A stretch of DNA of 7,086 nucleotides. Source: Spirochaetaceae bacterium UBA4077. GTDB taxonomy: Bacteria; Spirochaetota; Spirochaetia; Treponematales; Rectinemataceae. Of the stretch, positions 1 through 5,173 are shown in pieces. The notes below the pieces were generated by a model, which was not told the origin of the DNA, made no database searches, and worked only from the letters and a program-made list of their open reading frames with translations. The stretch lies in assembly GCA_002383375.1 (NCBI GenBank), contig DFYR01000075.1, positions 871-7,956 on the forward strand, given 5' to 3'. Positions within the stretch are counted from its first letter, which is position 1; each line of letters starts with the position of its first letter. Both the position numbers and the translations under genes were made by a program.

Positions 1-44
1 CCTTCACACGGTAGAAGTCACTGGTTCAATCCCAGTATCGCCCA
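1..44 (+). tRNA. tRNA-Val(CAC), 3' portion, truncated by the window edge
   Basis: The sequence runs from the last two bases of the anticodon 5' stem (CC, 1-2) to the discriminator base. The seven-base anticodon loop is TTCACAC (3-9) with anticodon CAC at 5-7, which decodes the valine codon GUG. The 3' anticodon stem is GGTAG (10-14) and the variable loop AAGTC (15-19). A perfect five-pair T stem, ACTGG/CCAGT (20-24 and 32-36), encloses a canonical T loop TTCAATC (25-31). The acceptor strand ATCGCCC (37-43) is followed by discriminator A44. CCA is not encoded (next bases TAA), so it must be added by the CCA-adding enzyme. The D arm and 5' acceptor strand lie left of the window, so the acceptor pairing (expected 5' GGGCGAT) cannot be verified. 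Confidence 0.88.
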
Positions 45-45
45 T

Positions 46-60
46 AAAAAGCACTTTTTT
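46..60 (+). terminator. Possible weak terminator after tRNA-Val
   Basis: Directly after the tRNA, AAAAA (46-50) and TTTTT (55-59) can pair around a GCAC loop, and the run of six T (55-60) could serve as the U tail. The stem is only A:U pairs, so this is at best a weak intrinsic terminator. The T-run could act with the folded tRNA itself. Confidence 0.3.
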
Positions 61-79
61 ACCTCCGTAGCCTTGCGAC

Positions 80-123
80 CCTTCACAGGGTAGAAGCCAG
101 GCTCTAAATCTCGGCATCGTCTG
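80..123 (+). pseudogene. Degenerate copy of the tRNA-Val 3' half
   Basis: Positions 80-123 align without gaps to the tRNA-Val tail at 1-44 (offset 79). By hand count 30 of 44 bases are identical, including 17 of the first 19 (anticodon stem-loop and variable loop). The copy ends where the discriminator base would be. It cannot work as a tRNA: all five T-stem pairs are broken (AGGCT against TCGGC) and three of five anticodon-stem pairs are lost. It may be a decayed tandem tRNA gene or the scar of an integration event at the tRNA 3' end. No integrase or element gene is visible beside it. Confidence 0.55.
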
Positions 124-166
124 TACGAGGCGCGCCCATCCGCAGCCGATCGGCCTACATGCAGCA

Positions 167-188
167 GCCGGAGCTTGATAGCCCCGGC
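167..188 (-). terminator. Hairpin just past the MFS gene
   Basis: Read on the minus strand, nine pairs form between 180-188 and 167-175 around the loop ATCA (176-179): GCCGGGGCT against AGCTCCGGC. One pair is G:U on this strand, whereas the plus-strand transcript would carry an A/C mismatch there, so the fold favours the minus transcript. The hairpin begins 22 nt after the MFS stop codon, a normal place for a terminator or 3'-end-protecting hairpin. No U-run follows, so it is not a canonical intrinsic terminator. Confidence 0.45.
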
Positions 189-210
189 CACCTGAAATAG
201 TATACAACGA

Positions 211-1479
211 TTATTCCATTTTTTCCATTACTTTTTCAGTCCTGGCGACGACCCTGTCTTCTATCTTGCCCAACAGCCATATTAGAACAGCGGCTACCAT
301 GGCGATCGCCCCGATAAGGGGCCAGATAGAGTCGAGGCCAATCCTATCCGTTAGGCTTCCGATCACCGGCGGACTTATGGTCCAGCCTATGCCGCCGATG
401 ACCGGCAGCACGGCGTTGAAGCGGCCTCGGTGCGATATGGGCGTATGGTTGGCCACATAGGCGCCCTCGTTGGTGGCGTTCACGATCTCTCCCAGGGTCC
501 AGAGGATGGTGGAGAGATAGAGAAGCCACAGATTCCTGGATACGCCGATCATTCCGAAGCCAATGGCGTAAAACACCCCCGCCAGCGCGACGGCGTTGAT
601 GGGCTTCCACTTTCGTGTCAGCGCCATCACCGGCGTCGAAAGGAAAATGACCAGCGCTGCGTTGAGCGTCATGCAGGTGCCGAATATTGCCGCCCCGGAA
701 AGGCCGAAGAATTCTTTTGCCTGCAGAGGCAGGGCGAAGCGGTGCTGGGCGTACACAAAGCCGTACCAGGTCGTAACCATGGTGAAGATGATAAGGAAAG
801 GCCTGGAGGACAGCGCTTGCAGCAAGTTTCCCTTATACGCCTCCTCGGTGCTGCCAGATCCAATTGTGGCATCGATCTGCTGCTGGGTCGGCTTGGTCTC
901 CGGAACCTTTAGCGCAACGATGTAGGTGGCTGCGAATATGGCAATCGCGTTGCCCCAAAACAGCCAGGAAGTTGAGTGTTCAAAGAGGAAACCCGCGATG
1001 AGCGATCCCACCGCGAAGCCCAGGTTGTGCCCTAGATAGGTGAGTGAGAATGCGGTTCTCCTGTTTTCGGGCGTGGTGAGATCGGTCATCATGGCGCTTC
1101 TCGCCGGATCGGTTATGCCGTCGAAGAATACGCTGAGAAGAATCAATGCCGGTACGTATTCGGCAAATACAGCGAAACCGCAGGGTATGTACATTGCAGC
1201 CGAGATAAGCTGCGCGACTACCATGATTTTCTTGCGGCCGAGTCTATCGGCCAACTTGCCGCCGATGAAACCAGCGGGAATGTACACCATCGAAATGATG
1301 AACATGAACGTGCCGGCTGCGCTCTGGCTCATGTTCAGCCTGCCGGTGAGATAGAGAGTCATGAAGGGGAATACGAATATTCCCACCGAATTGACAACGG
1401 TGACTAAAAAAAGAGTGTAGAGGGGCTTAGGAAGTCCCCGATACACGCCGAACAATCCTTCCGTCCTGCGGCGGATCAT
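211..1479 (-). CDS. MFS transporter, 12 TM, drug-efflux-like (DHA1-type)
   Basis: This is an inner-membrane secondary transporter of the major facilitator superfamily. Numbered from the ATG at 1479 it has about 422 residues, the usual family length, with 12 hydrophobic segments in two sets of six and a polar central loop (about residues 190-225). The hallmark motif A, GGKLADRLGRKK, lies between TM2 and TM3 (residues 73-84). The segment ENRRTAFSLTYLGHNLGFAVG at TM5 resembles DHA1 efflux proteins of the MdtH kind, and HRGRFNAV at TM11 is the equivalent place in the second half. The substrate cannot be told from sequence. Start choice: the ATG at 1479 has AGGAGG with a 10-nt spacer. An upstream ATG at 1518 has GGAG with a 9-nt spacer and is a real alternative. 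The GTG at 1536 has no Shine-Dalgarno. The gene stands alone, divergent from the cupin gene. Confidence 0.88.
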   Translation of the reverse strand: MIRRRTEGLFGVYRGLPKPLYTLFLVTVVNSVGIFVFPFMTLYLTGRLNMSQSAAGTFMFIISMVYIPAGFIGGKLADRLGRKKIMVVAQLISAAMYIPCGFAVFAEYVPALILLSVFFDGITDPARSAMMTDLTTPENRRTAFSLTYLGHNLGFAVGSLIAGFLFEHSTSWLFWGNAIAIFAATYIVALKVPETKPTQQQIDATIGSGSTEEAYKGNLLQALSSRPFLIIFTMVTTWYGFVYAQHRFALPLQAKEFFGLSGAAIFGTCMTLNAALVIFLSTPVMALTRKWKPINAVALAGVFYAIGFGMIGVSRNLWLLYLSTILWTLGEIVNATNEGAYVANHTPISHRGRFNAVLPVIGGIGWTISPPVIGSLTDRIGLDSIWPLIGAIAMVAAVLIWLLGKIEDRVVARTEKVMEKME

Positions 1480-1499
1480 GTGGAGGAAACCTCCTCCAC
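1480..1499 (-). promoter_or_regulatory. Inverted repeat enclosing the MFS Shine-Dalgarno
   Basis: On the minus strand GTGGAGGA-GGTT-TCCTCCAC is a perfect 8-bp stem with a 4-nt loop, and its last base directly precedes the ATG at 1479. The AGGAGG ribosome-binding sequence is partly in the 5' arm and partly in the loop, so folding would hide it. If translation instead begins at 1518, the repeat is inside the coding region (residues around RGGGFLH). Control by occlusion is inference from the geometry. Confidence 0.45.
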
Positions 1500-1553
1500 G
1501 GCTGGCGTTAAAGCCCATAATAGTACGCTCCGGCACAATGTGCGGCTTTTGTC

Positions 1554-1568
1554 CCGTAATTGTTACGG
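1554..1568. promoter_or_regulatory. Operator-like inverted repeat upstream of MFS
   Basis: CCGTAA-TTG-TTACGG is a perfect 6-bp inverted repeat with a 3-nt spacer, about 75 bp upstream of the preferred MFS start. A second inverted repeat, ATTGCG...CGCAAT (1576-1581 and 1589-1594), follows within 10 bp. Efflux MFS genes are often controlled by dimeric repressors bound to such sites, but no regulator gene is adjacent and no convincing sigma70 promoter could be matched on the minus strand. Confidence 0.3.
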
Positions 1569-1612
1569 TACGATGATTGCGTTACGCGCGCAATATCCCA
1601 TAAATGCTGGGC

Positions 1613-1669
1613 GCTTGAGGTGAGGGAACAGGAAAGAGGGGTGAGCTTTCTTTCGCTTAAGCCTCAAGC
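1613..1669. repeat. Long-range inverted repeat with nested hairpin in the divergent intergenic region
   Basis: GCTTGAGG (1613-1620) pairs perfectly with CCTCAAGC (1662-1669) across 41 nt. Inside it GAAAG (1632-1636) pairs with CTTTC (1646-1650), and GCTTAAGC (1655-1662) is a perfect palindrome touching the outer arm. No U-run follows in either direction. This could be a structured 5' leader of the MFS transcript. I cannot match it to a known riboswitch. Confidence 0.3.
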
Positions 1670-1714
1670 AGCTTCGCGTGCACGATAAGACTGATAATTC
1701 ATGGTTACACTCAC
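1664..1714 (-). CDS. Possible 16-residue leader peptide upstream of MFS
   Basis: On the minus strand AAGGAG (1723-1728) is followed after 8 nt by GTG at 1714 and a short ORF, MSVTMNYQSYRAREAA, ending in TGA at 1664-1666. The stop codon lies inside one arm of the inverted repeat at 1613-1669, a layout seen in leader-peptide control. The ORF has no homology I recognise, and ORFs this short occur often by chance. The Shine-Dalgarno and its spacing are the only positive evidence. Confidence 0.22.
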   Translation of the reverse strand: MSVTMNYQSYRAREAA

Positions 1715-1760
1715 TGCTTTGGCTCCTTTCTTCAAAGTTTCCTGTATGGTGACGAAAATT

Positions 1761-1786
1761 TATGATATAGTCAACTAGATCATCTA
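1761..1786 (+). promoter_or_regulatory. Putative -10 region and palindrome before the cupin gene
   Basis: TATGAT (1761-1766) overlaps TATAGT (1766-1771); either could be a sigma70 -10 box in this AT-rich stretch. No good -35 hexamer lies 16-18 bp upstream, so activation or another sigma factor is possible. Directly downstream TAGAT-C-ATCTA (1776-1786) is a perfect 11-bp palindrome where an operator over the transcription start would sit. The cupin ribosome-binding site GGAGG (1792-1796) follows with a 6-nt spacer. Confidence 0.35.
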
Positions 1787-1802
1787 CGATCGGAGGATTG
1801 GT

Positions 1803-2150
1803 ATGGAAAAATTATTTTTCCCTGAAAAAGAAGGGAAGGTGGATATAATCGAGGCGGGTGCGGTAACCCGAATGATCAAGGCTTATGGCGAAAAGACCAT
1901 GATGGTGGAAGTATGTTTCGAATCCGGCGCCAAAGGGACAGCGCATGCCCACCCCCATGAGCAGCTTTCCTACTGCCTGGAGGGCGAATTCGATTTTTTC
2001 ATCGAGAATGAAAGTCGAACTATTAAGACAGGTGACAGTGTGCTGATTCCCGGAGGCAAAAACCACGGTGTGTATTGCCGTGCCAAAGGAAGGCTTCTGG
2101 ATGTTTTTACACCCCCAAGACAGGATTTCTTGAACCAAAGGGCAAGGTAG
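1803..2150 (+). CDS. kdgF: KdgF-like single-domain cupin
   Basis: This 115-residue protein is one small cupin barrel, probably a soluble metal-dependent enzyme. Cupin motif 1 is HAHPHEQLSYCLEGEF (residues 48-63), with H48, H50 and Q54 as likely metal ligands. Motif 2 is GDSVLIPGGKNHG (77-89), with H88 as the fourth ligand. The tail RLLDVFTPPRQDFL (97-110) and the opening VTRMIKAYGEKTMMVEV match the KdgF pattern, including the D-x-F-xxx-R spacing of the active-site end. KdgF enzymes linearise the 4,5-unsaturated uronates released from pectin or alginate. The start is firm: ATG with GGAGG and a 6-nt spacer. It appears to be first in a rightward group, but no other uronate gene is nearby, so the substrate is uncertain and a general sugar-isomerising or sensing cupin remains possible. 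Confidence 0.72.
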   Translation: MEKLFFPEKEGKVDIIEAGAVTRMIKAYGEKTMMVEVCFESGAKGTAHAHPHEQLSYCLEGEFDFFIENESRTIKTGDSVLIPGGKNHGVYCRAKGRLLDVFTPPRQDFLNQRAR

Positions 2151-2177
2151 CCCGGGGATTTTCAGGCATTCGGCGAT

Positions 2178-2187
2178 TTAACGTTAA
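2178..2187. repeat. 10-bp palindrome before the AOR-derived ORF
   Basis: TTAACGTTAA is a perfect palindrome that overlaps the first bases of the TAAGGAG ribosome-binding site (2185-2191) of the next ORF. It may be a protein-binding site or chance in an AT-rich spacer. Confidence 0.2.
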
Positions 2188-2196
2188 GGAGCCTTT

Positions 2197-2469
2197 ATGT
2201 TCGGCTGCATGGGCAAGATTCTCTTTGTCGACGTGGCAAAAGGGAGTTTTAGCGAGTTCCAGCTGCAGAAAGAGGTATACGGGGAGCCTTTGCTGAAGGA
2301 CGGGCCGCTTAAGGGAAAAAGCTTTCCCTTGGTTGAAAAAGTAGGATTGCATTGGAAGGCCATGGGCTGGAATGAAAGGAGCGGGATGCCAGAGGCCCAG
2401 ACCATTGAGCGCTTGGGCTTGGGCGAACTTGCGGCAAAGCATTTCCCCAAGGGAATAGAACAGGTATGA
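2197..2469 (+). CDS. Internally deleted aldehyde:ferredoxin oxidoreductase (AOR) remnant, 90 aa
   Basis: Full-length AOR-family enzymes (about 600 residues) oxidise aldehydes with a tungsten-bispterin and a 4Fe-4S cluster. Here residues 1-28, opening MFGCMGKILFVDVAKGSFSE, look like the AOR extreme N-terminus. Residues 30-90 look like the AOR C-terminal tail: EPLLKDGPLKGK, then GWNERSGMPEAQTIERLGLG (57-76), recalling the family pattern of GWD..GIP....L..LGL. The roughly 500 residues between, with the pterin-binding and Fe-S cysteine motifs, are absent, and the frame is kept through the join near codons 28-31 (about 2278-2289). It cannot bind the AOR cofactors. Translation signals look intact: TAAGGAG with a 5-nt spacer, and the stop overlaps the start of the diguanylate cyclase gene. 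A relic of in-frame deletion, a reused small protein, or a translation-coupling leader all fit. Confidence 0.7.
   Translation: MFGCMGKILFVDVAKGSFSEFQLQKEVYGEPLLKDGPLKGKSFPLVEKVGLHWKAMGWNERSGMPEAQTIERLGLGELAAKHFPKGIEQV
2311..2330 (+). repeat. Perfect hairpin inside the AOR remnant
   Basis: AAGGGAAA-AAGC-TTTCCCTT gives an 8-bp stem with a 4-nt loop and two flanking T:G wobble positions. It lies within codons 39-45 of the AOR-derived ORF, about 20-30 bp past the apparent deletion join. It has no U-tail, so it is not a terminator. It could affect mRNA folding between the cupin and cyclase genes. Confidence 0.35.
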
Positions 2470-4307
2470 ATTTGGAGTTTCTGGACCACAGCTGCGCCGG
2501 CTCGGTCAGAAAGCGTAAAATTATTCTCTATGTCGTTCTGCTCCTGGCAGTATTCGCCGCTTTGGAAGTCTTCATACTCGCCTACAAACCGCCTAAAGAC
2601 GCTCTGCTCGTCGAACCCGAGGTGAGTGTTTTCAGGGACGGGGCTTTGCTCGGCCAGGAAAGTCTCCCTGTTCTCCTTTCTTCTGGCGGAGATCCCAATT
2701 TTCTTAGTGGTGAGTATAGTTTTGTGCTTCGTCTAATTCTACCTGATGAGAAGAAAAGCGCGGTGAGAAAGGTACTGGTCTTTCCCCAGATTTCAGGCAG
2801 TTCTCTGGAGCTGTTTTTCGACGGAGAGAAACTGGGGACAAGGGGAGATCCAGTCTTAGGCCAGTCCAGCATCTGGAATTCGATACACCAGTTCTGTCTT
2901 CCGGATTATACGGTTTCGGGCGAGCATTCCCTGGAGGTCCGCATACAGGGAACCTATGAAGCAGGCATCGTCGCTCACCCCTATGTGGTGGATGCCGACA
3001 CTAATTCCGCGAGACTCTTCCTGCTCGACTTTTTTACCAATTATTCAATTTGGCTTTCCATCGGTTGCATCCTGATAGTGTCGCTCATCGTGCTGAGCAT
3101 GGGCTTTTTTACCGAAAAAAGTCGCTCTGCCAATCTGCTTCTTGGCCTGGCCGGACTGGCGGTGAGCCTCTTTCTCACCGATTTCGTCTATATAGAACGA
3201 CTGCCTATGAGCCTTGTGGCCTTCAAGAAACTCGTGGTGTCACTGCGGCATTTAAGCGTCGCCTGCTTTACCGTCGCATACCTGCGCATTCTGGGCAAGC
3301 ATTTGAGTCTTGCGGCGAAGGCCTTTACCGCCCTGCAGCTAGCCTGCTTCGTGCTCGTCATCGTCTATCCCGGCGATATTGTTGCCATAAAAAGGCTGTA
3401 CAGCATCACCTTCCTGGGATTCATCCCCTCTCTTCTGTACCTATTGTACAAGGTCCTGGACCATGCGGCTAAAACCGGAGAGCTCTCCGCTCTCCTCTTT
3501 GGAATACTTGTGGTTTTTTTAAGCGCGTGCAGGGATATCGTGGTAATGGTCATTCTGCGCCCCGACGGTTTTATACTCATTTCCCACTACGGTTTTATCG
3601 TTCTTGCATTGAGTTCCTGCGCCTTTGTCGTGAGCGATTCGCTTAAGCAATACAGGGACCTGGCCTTGGAACGAAGCAGGACGGCGGCCTTCCGTGAAGA
3701 AGTCCTGCACGACGAGCTGACCGGCTGTTACAACAGGAAGCTCCTACCGCTCATCGCGGAAAATCTCAGCAAACCCTATTCGCTCTTGGTATTCGACATT
3801 GATGACTTTAAGAGAATCAACGATCGCTACGGCCATGAAACCGGCGACTTGGTATTGAAAGAGCTCGTCCTCATGGCGTCACGAAATATCAGATCCTACG
3901 ATTACGTTGTGCGAACCGGTGGAGACGAATTTTTGATCATTCTGCGTTCCTGCTCCCTGAAGATTGCCTGCTTCCTAGCCGAGCGTCTTATCGCTGAAGC
4001 CAAGACCTTCTCAATGCATGTATCAAAGGATCAGGCTGGAAGGGACGATGAGCATGCCCACTTGGATAGCGGCCAGGCTGCTCAGCGAAACGGTGGCGGG
4101 GATTCCGAAATCAACTCAGACCTGAGATTTACCATTTCCATGGGGATCGCCAGCTGCACAGGCGAGCAAGCTTCCACCCAGGAGGAATTTTCTTCCACCC
4201 TTCGCAGTGCCGACGCGGAGATGTACAGGGCCAAGAATCAAGGCAAGAACCGCTGGTGCGCCGCTGGGGACCAGGACAAGCCCAAGCTTGCCCAAAACGA
4301 TGCCTGA
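2466..4307 (+). CDS. 7TMR-DISM membrane diguanylate cyclase (GGDEF)
   Basis: This 613-residue inner-membrane sensor would condense two GTP into c-di-GMP. After a short cytoplasmic start comes TM anchor 16-40, then an extracytoplasmic beta-rich domain (about 41-190; the segment around SSLELFFDGEKLGTRGD looks like a ligand-binding jelly roll). Hydrophobic segments between about 193 and 390 fit the 7TMR-DISM receptor module. A short linker (391-412) leads to GGDEF (413-597). The cyclase looks active: DELTGCYNR (416-424), D444 and I445, N452, D461, and GGDEF at 485-489 align with the PleD metal- and GTP-binding positions. RSYD at 476-479 is a complete inhibitory I-site. YRAKNQGKNR closes the domain. 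A polar insert of about 35 residues (516-552) precedes the FTISMGIA strand. The start codon overlaps the upstream stop (ATGA), with no strong ribosome site of its own. The signal sensed is unknown. Confidence 0.9.
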   Translation: MNLEFLDHSCAGSVRKRKIILYVVLLLAVFAALEVFILAYKPPKDALLVEPEVSVFRDGALLGQESLPVLLSSGGDPNFLSGEYSFVLRLILPDEKKSAVRKVLVFPQISGSSLELFFDGEKLGTRGDPVLGQSSIWNSIHQFCLPDYTVSGEHSLEVRIQGTYEAGIVAHPYVVDADTNSARLFLLDFFTNYSIWLSIGCILIVSLIVLSMGFFTEKSRSANLLLGLAGLAVSLFLTDFVYIERLPMSLVAFKKLVVSLRHLSVACFTVAYLRILGKHLSLAAKAFTALQLACFVLVIVYPGDIVAIKRLYSITFLGFIPSLLYLLYKVLDHAAKTGELSALLFGILVVFLSACRDIVVMVILRPDGFILISHYGFIVLALSSCAFVVSDSLKQYRDLALERSRTAAFREEVLHDELTGCYNRKLLPLIAENLSKPYSLLVFDIDDFKRINDRYGHETGDLVLKELVLMASRNIRSYDYVVRTGGDEFLIILRSCSLKIACFLAERLIAEAKTFSMHVSKDQAGRDDEHAHLDSGQAAQRNGGGDSEINSDLRFTISMGIASCTGEQASTQEEFSSTLRSADAEMYRAKNQGKNRWCAAGDQDKPKLAQNDA

Positions 4308-4322
4308 CTGTAGAATCCAGCC

Positions 4323-5165
4323 ATGAAAGGAATCATCGTTGCTGCGGGGTACGGCACCCGCTTTTTACCCGTCACCAAGACCGTCCCCAAGGAAATGCTT
4401 CCCTTGGGCGTCAAGCCGAGCATTGCCTATATCGTTGAGGAATTTATTCAATCTGGAATTGAAGAAATCATCATCATCACATCAAGAAGAAAAAAAGCGC
4501 TGGAAGACTATTTCGACAGGGAAGTGGAGCTGGAAGAGCTTTTTACAAGGGAAGGCAAAAAGGACAGGCTCGCTCTCATACAAGCTCCGGCAGCGCGCAT
4601 TTCCTTTGTGCGCCAGACCGAAATGCGCGGAACCGGCCATGCCCTGCTGCAGGTGCGGCCATTCTTAGGAGCCGAAGCCTGCGTCGTGGCTTATCCCGAC
4701 GATCTGGTGGTGGGCGGCAGGCCGCTGTCGGCCCAGCTTATCGAGCTGTACCAAAGGACCGGAAAGTGCGTCTTGGCTACGATCCTCGAGTCCGGTGACG
4801 TGTCTCGCTACGGGGTTATCGACCCCGCACCCGACGGTTTGGGTGTTCGGGGCTTTGTCGAAAAGCCTAAAGCCGGCAGGGAACCAAGCCACGAAGTCTC
4901 CATTGGCCGCTATCTCTACACCCCCGAATTCTTCCAGTGGCTCGAGGAGGGATGGAAGCGTCACGAAAAGGGCGAATATTTCCATAGCTACGCTCTAGAC
5001 AGGATGATAGAGCAAAACCAAGTCGTCTTTACAAGAACTGAAGGACAGCGTCTGGATACGGGAGACCCGGCGGGCTATCTGGAGGCGATTCTGCGCAACG
5101 CCGCCGAAGATCCGGCCCTCAGACCGACCCTGGACGCTTTCTTCGCCGCCCGGTACGGAAAATAG
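4323..5165 (+). CDS. galU: UTP-glucose-1-phosphate uridylyltransferase
   Basis: GalU makes UDP-glucose from UTP and glucose-1-phosphate in the cytoplasm, for envelope glycans, glycolipids and exopolysaccharide. The 280 residues form one nucleotidyltransferase fold, slightly shorter than the E. coli enzyme. Nucleotide-binding motifs AAGYGTRFLPVTK (7-19) and PKEMLP (22-27) open the protein. RQTEMRGTGHAL (97-108) replaces the commoner LGLGHAV form. YPDDLV (124-129), SRYGVI (161-166), VEKP (179-182), GRYLYTPEFF (195-204) and DTGDPAGYLEA (245-255) follow in the expected order. It lies 15 nt after the diguanylate cyclase stop, in the same direction, with no recognisable Shine-Dalgarno before the ATG, so translation may depend on the upstream gene. 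Motif order and start separate it from RmlA and GlmU relatives. Confidence 0.92.
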   Translation: MKGIIVAAGYGTRFLPVTKTVPKEMLPLGVKPSIAYIVEEFIQSGIEEIIIITSRRKKALEDYFDREVELEELFTREGKKDRLALIQAPAARISFVRQTEMRGTGHALLQVRPFLGAEACVVAYPDDLVVGGRPLSAQLIELYQRTGKCVLATILESGDVSRYGVIDPAPDGLGVRGFVEKPKAGREPSHEVSIGRYLYTPEFFQWLEEGWKRHEKGEYFHSYALDRMIEQNQVVFTRTEGQRLDTGDPAGYLEAILRNAAEDPALRPTLDAFFAARYGK

Positions 5166-5173
5166 GTCTTGTC

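Noticed and set aside
145..154. Palindrome GCCGATCGGC near the tRNA remnant
   Set aside because: A single 10-bp palindrome in GC-rich spacer with no partner copy or promoter is likely chance.
4..207. A 67-codon minus-strand ORF ending GDTGIEPVTSTV
   Set aside because: The ending is the familiar false protein made by translating the antisense strand of a tRNA gene. The rest reads through the decayed tRNA copy and the hairpin.
430..912. Long plus-strand open frames inside the MFS gene
   Set aside because: They are antisense to a clear transmembrane protein, have low-complexity composition and show no domain.
1479..1536. GTG at 1536 as the MFS start
   Set aside because: No Shine-Dalgarno precedes it, whereas the ATG codons at 1518 and 1479 each have one. 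The extra residues show no family match.
1769..1774. Minus-strand TTGACT as a -35 box for MFS
   Set aside because: No acceptable -10 hexamer lies 16-19 bp downstream on that strand.
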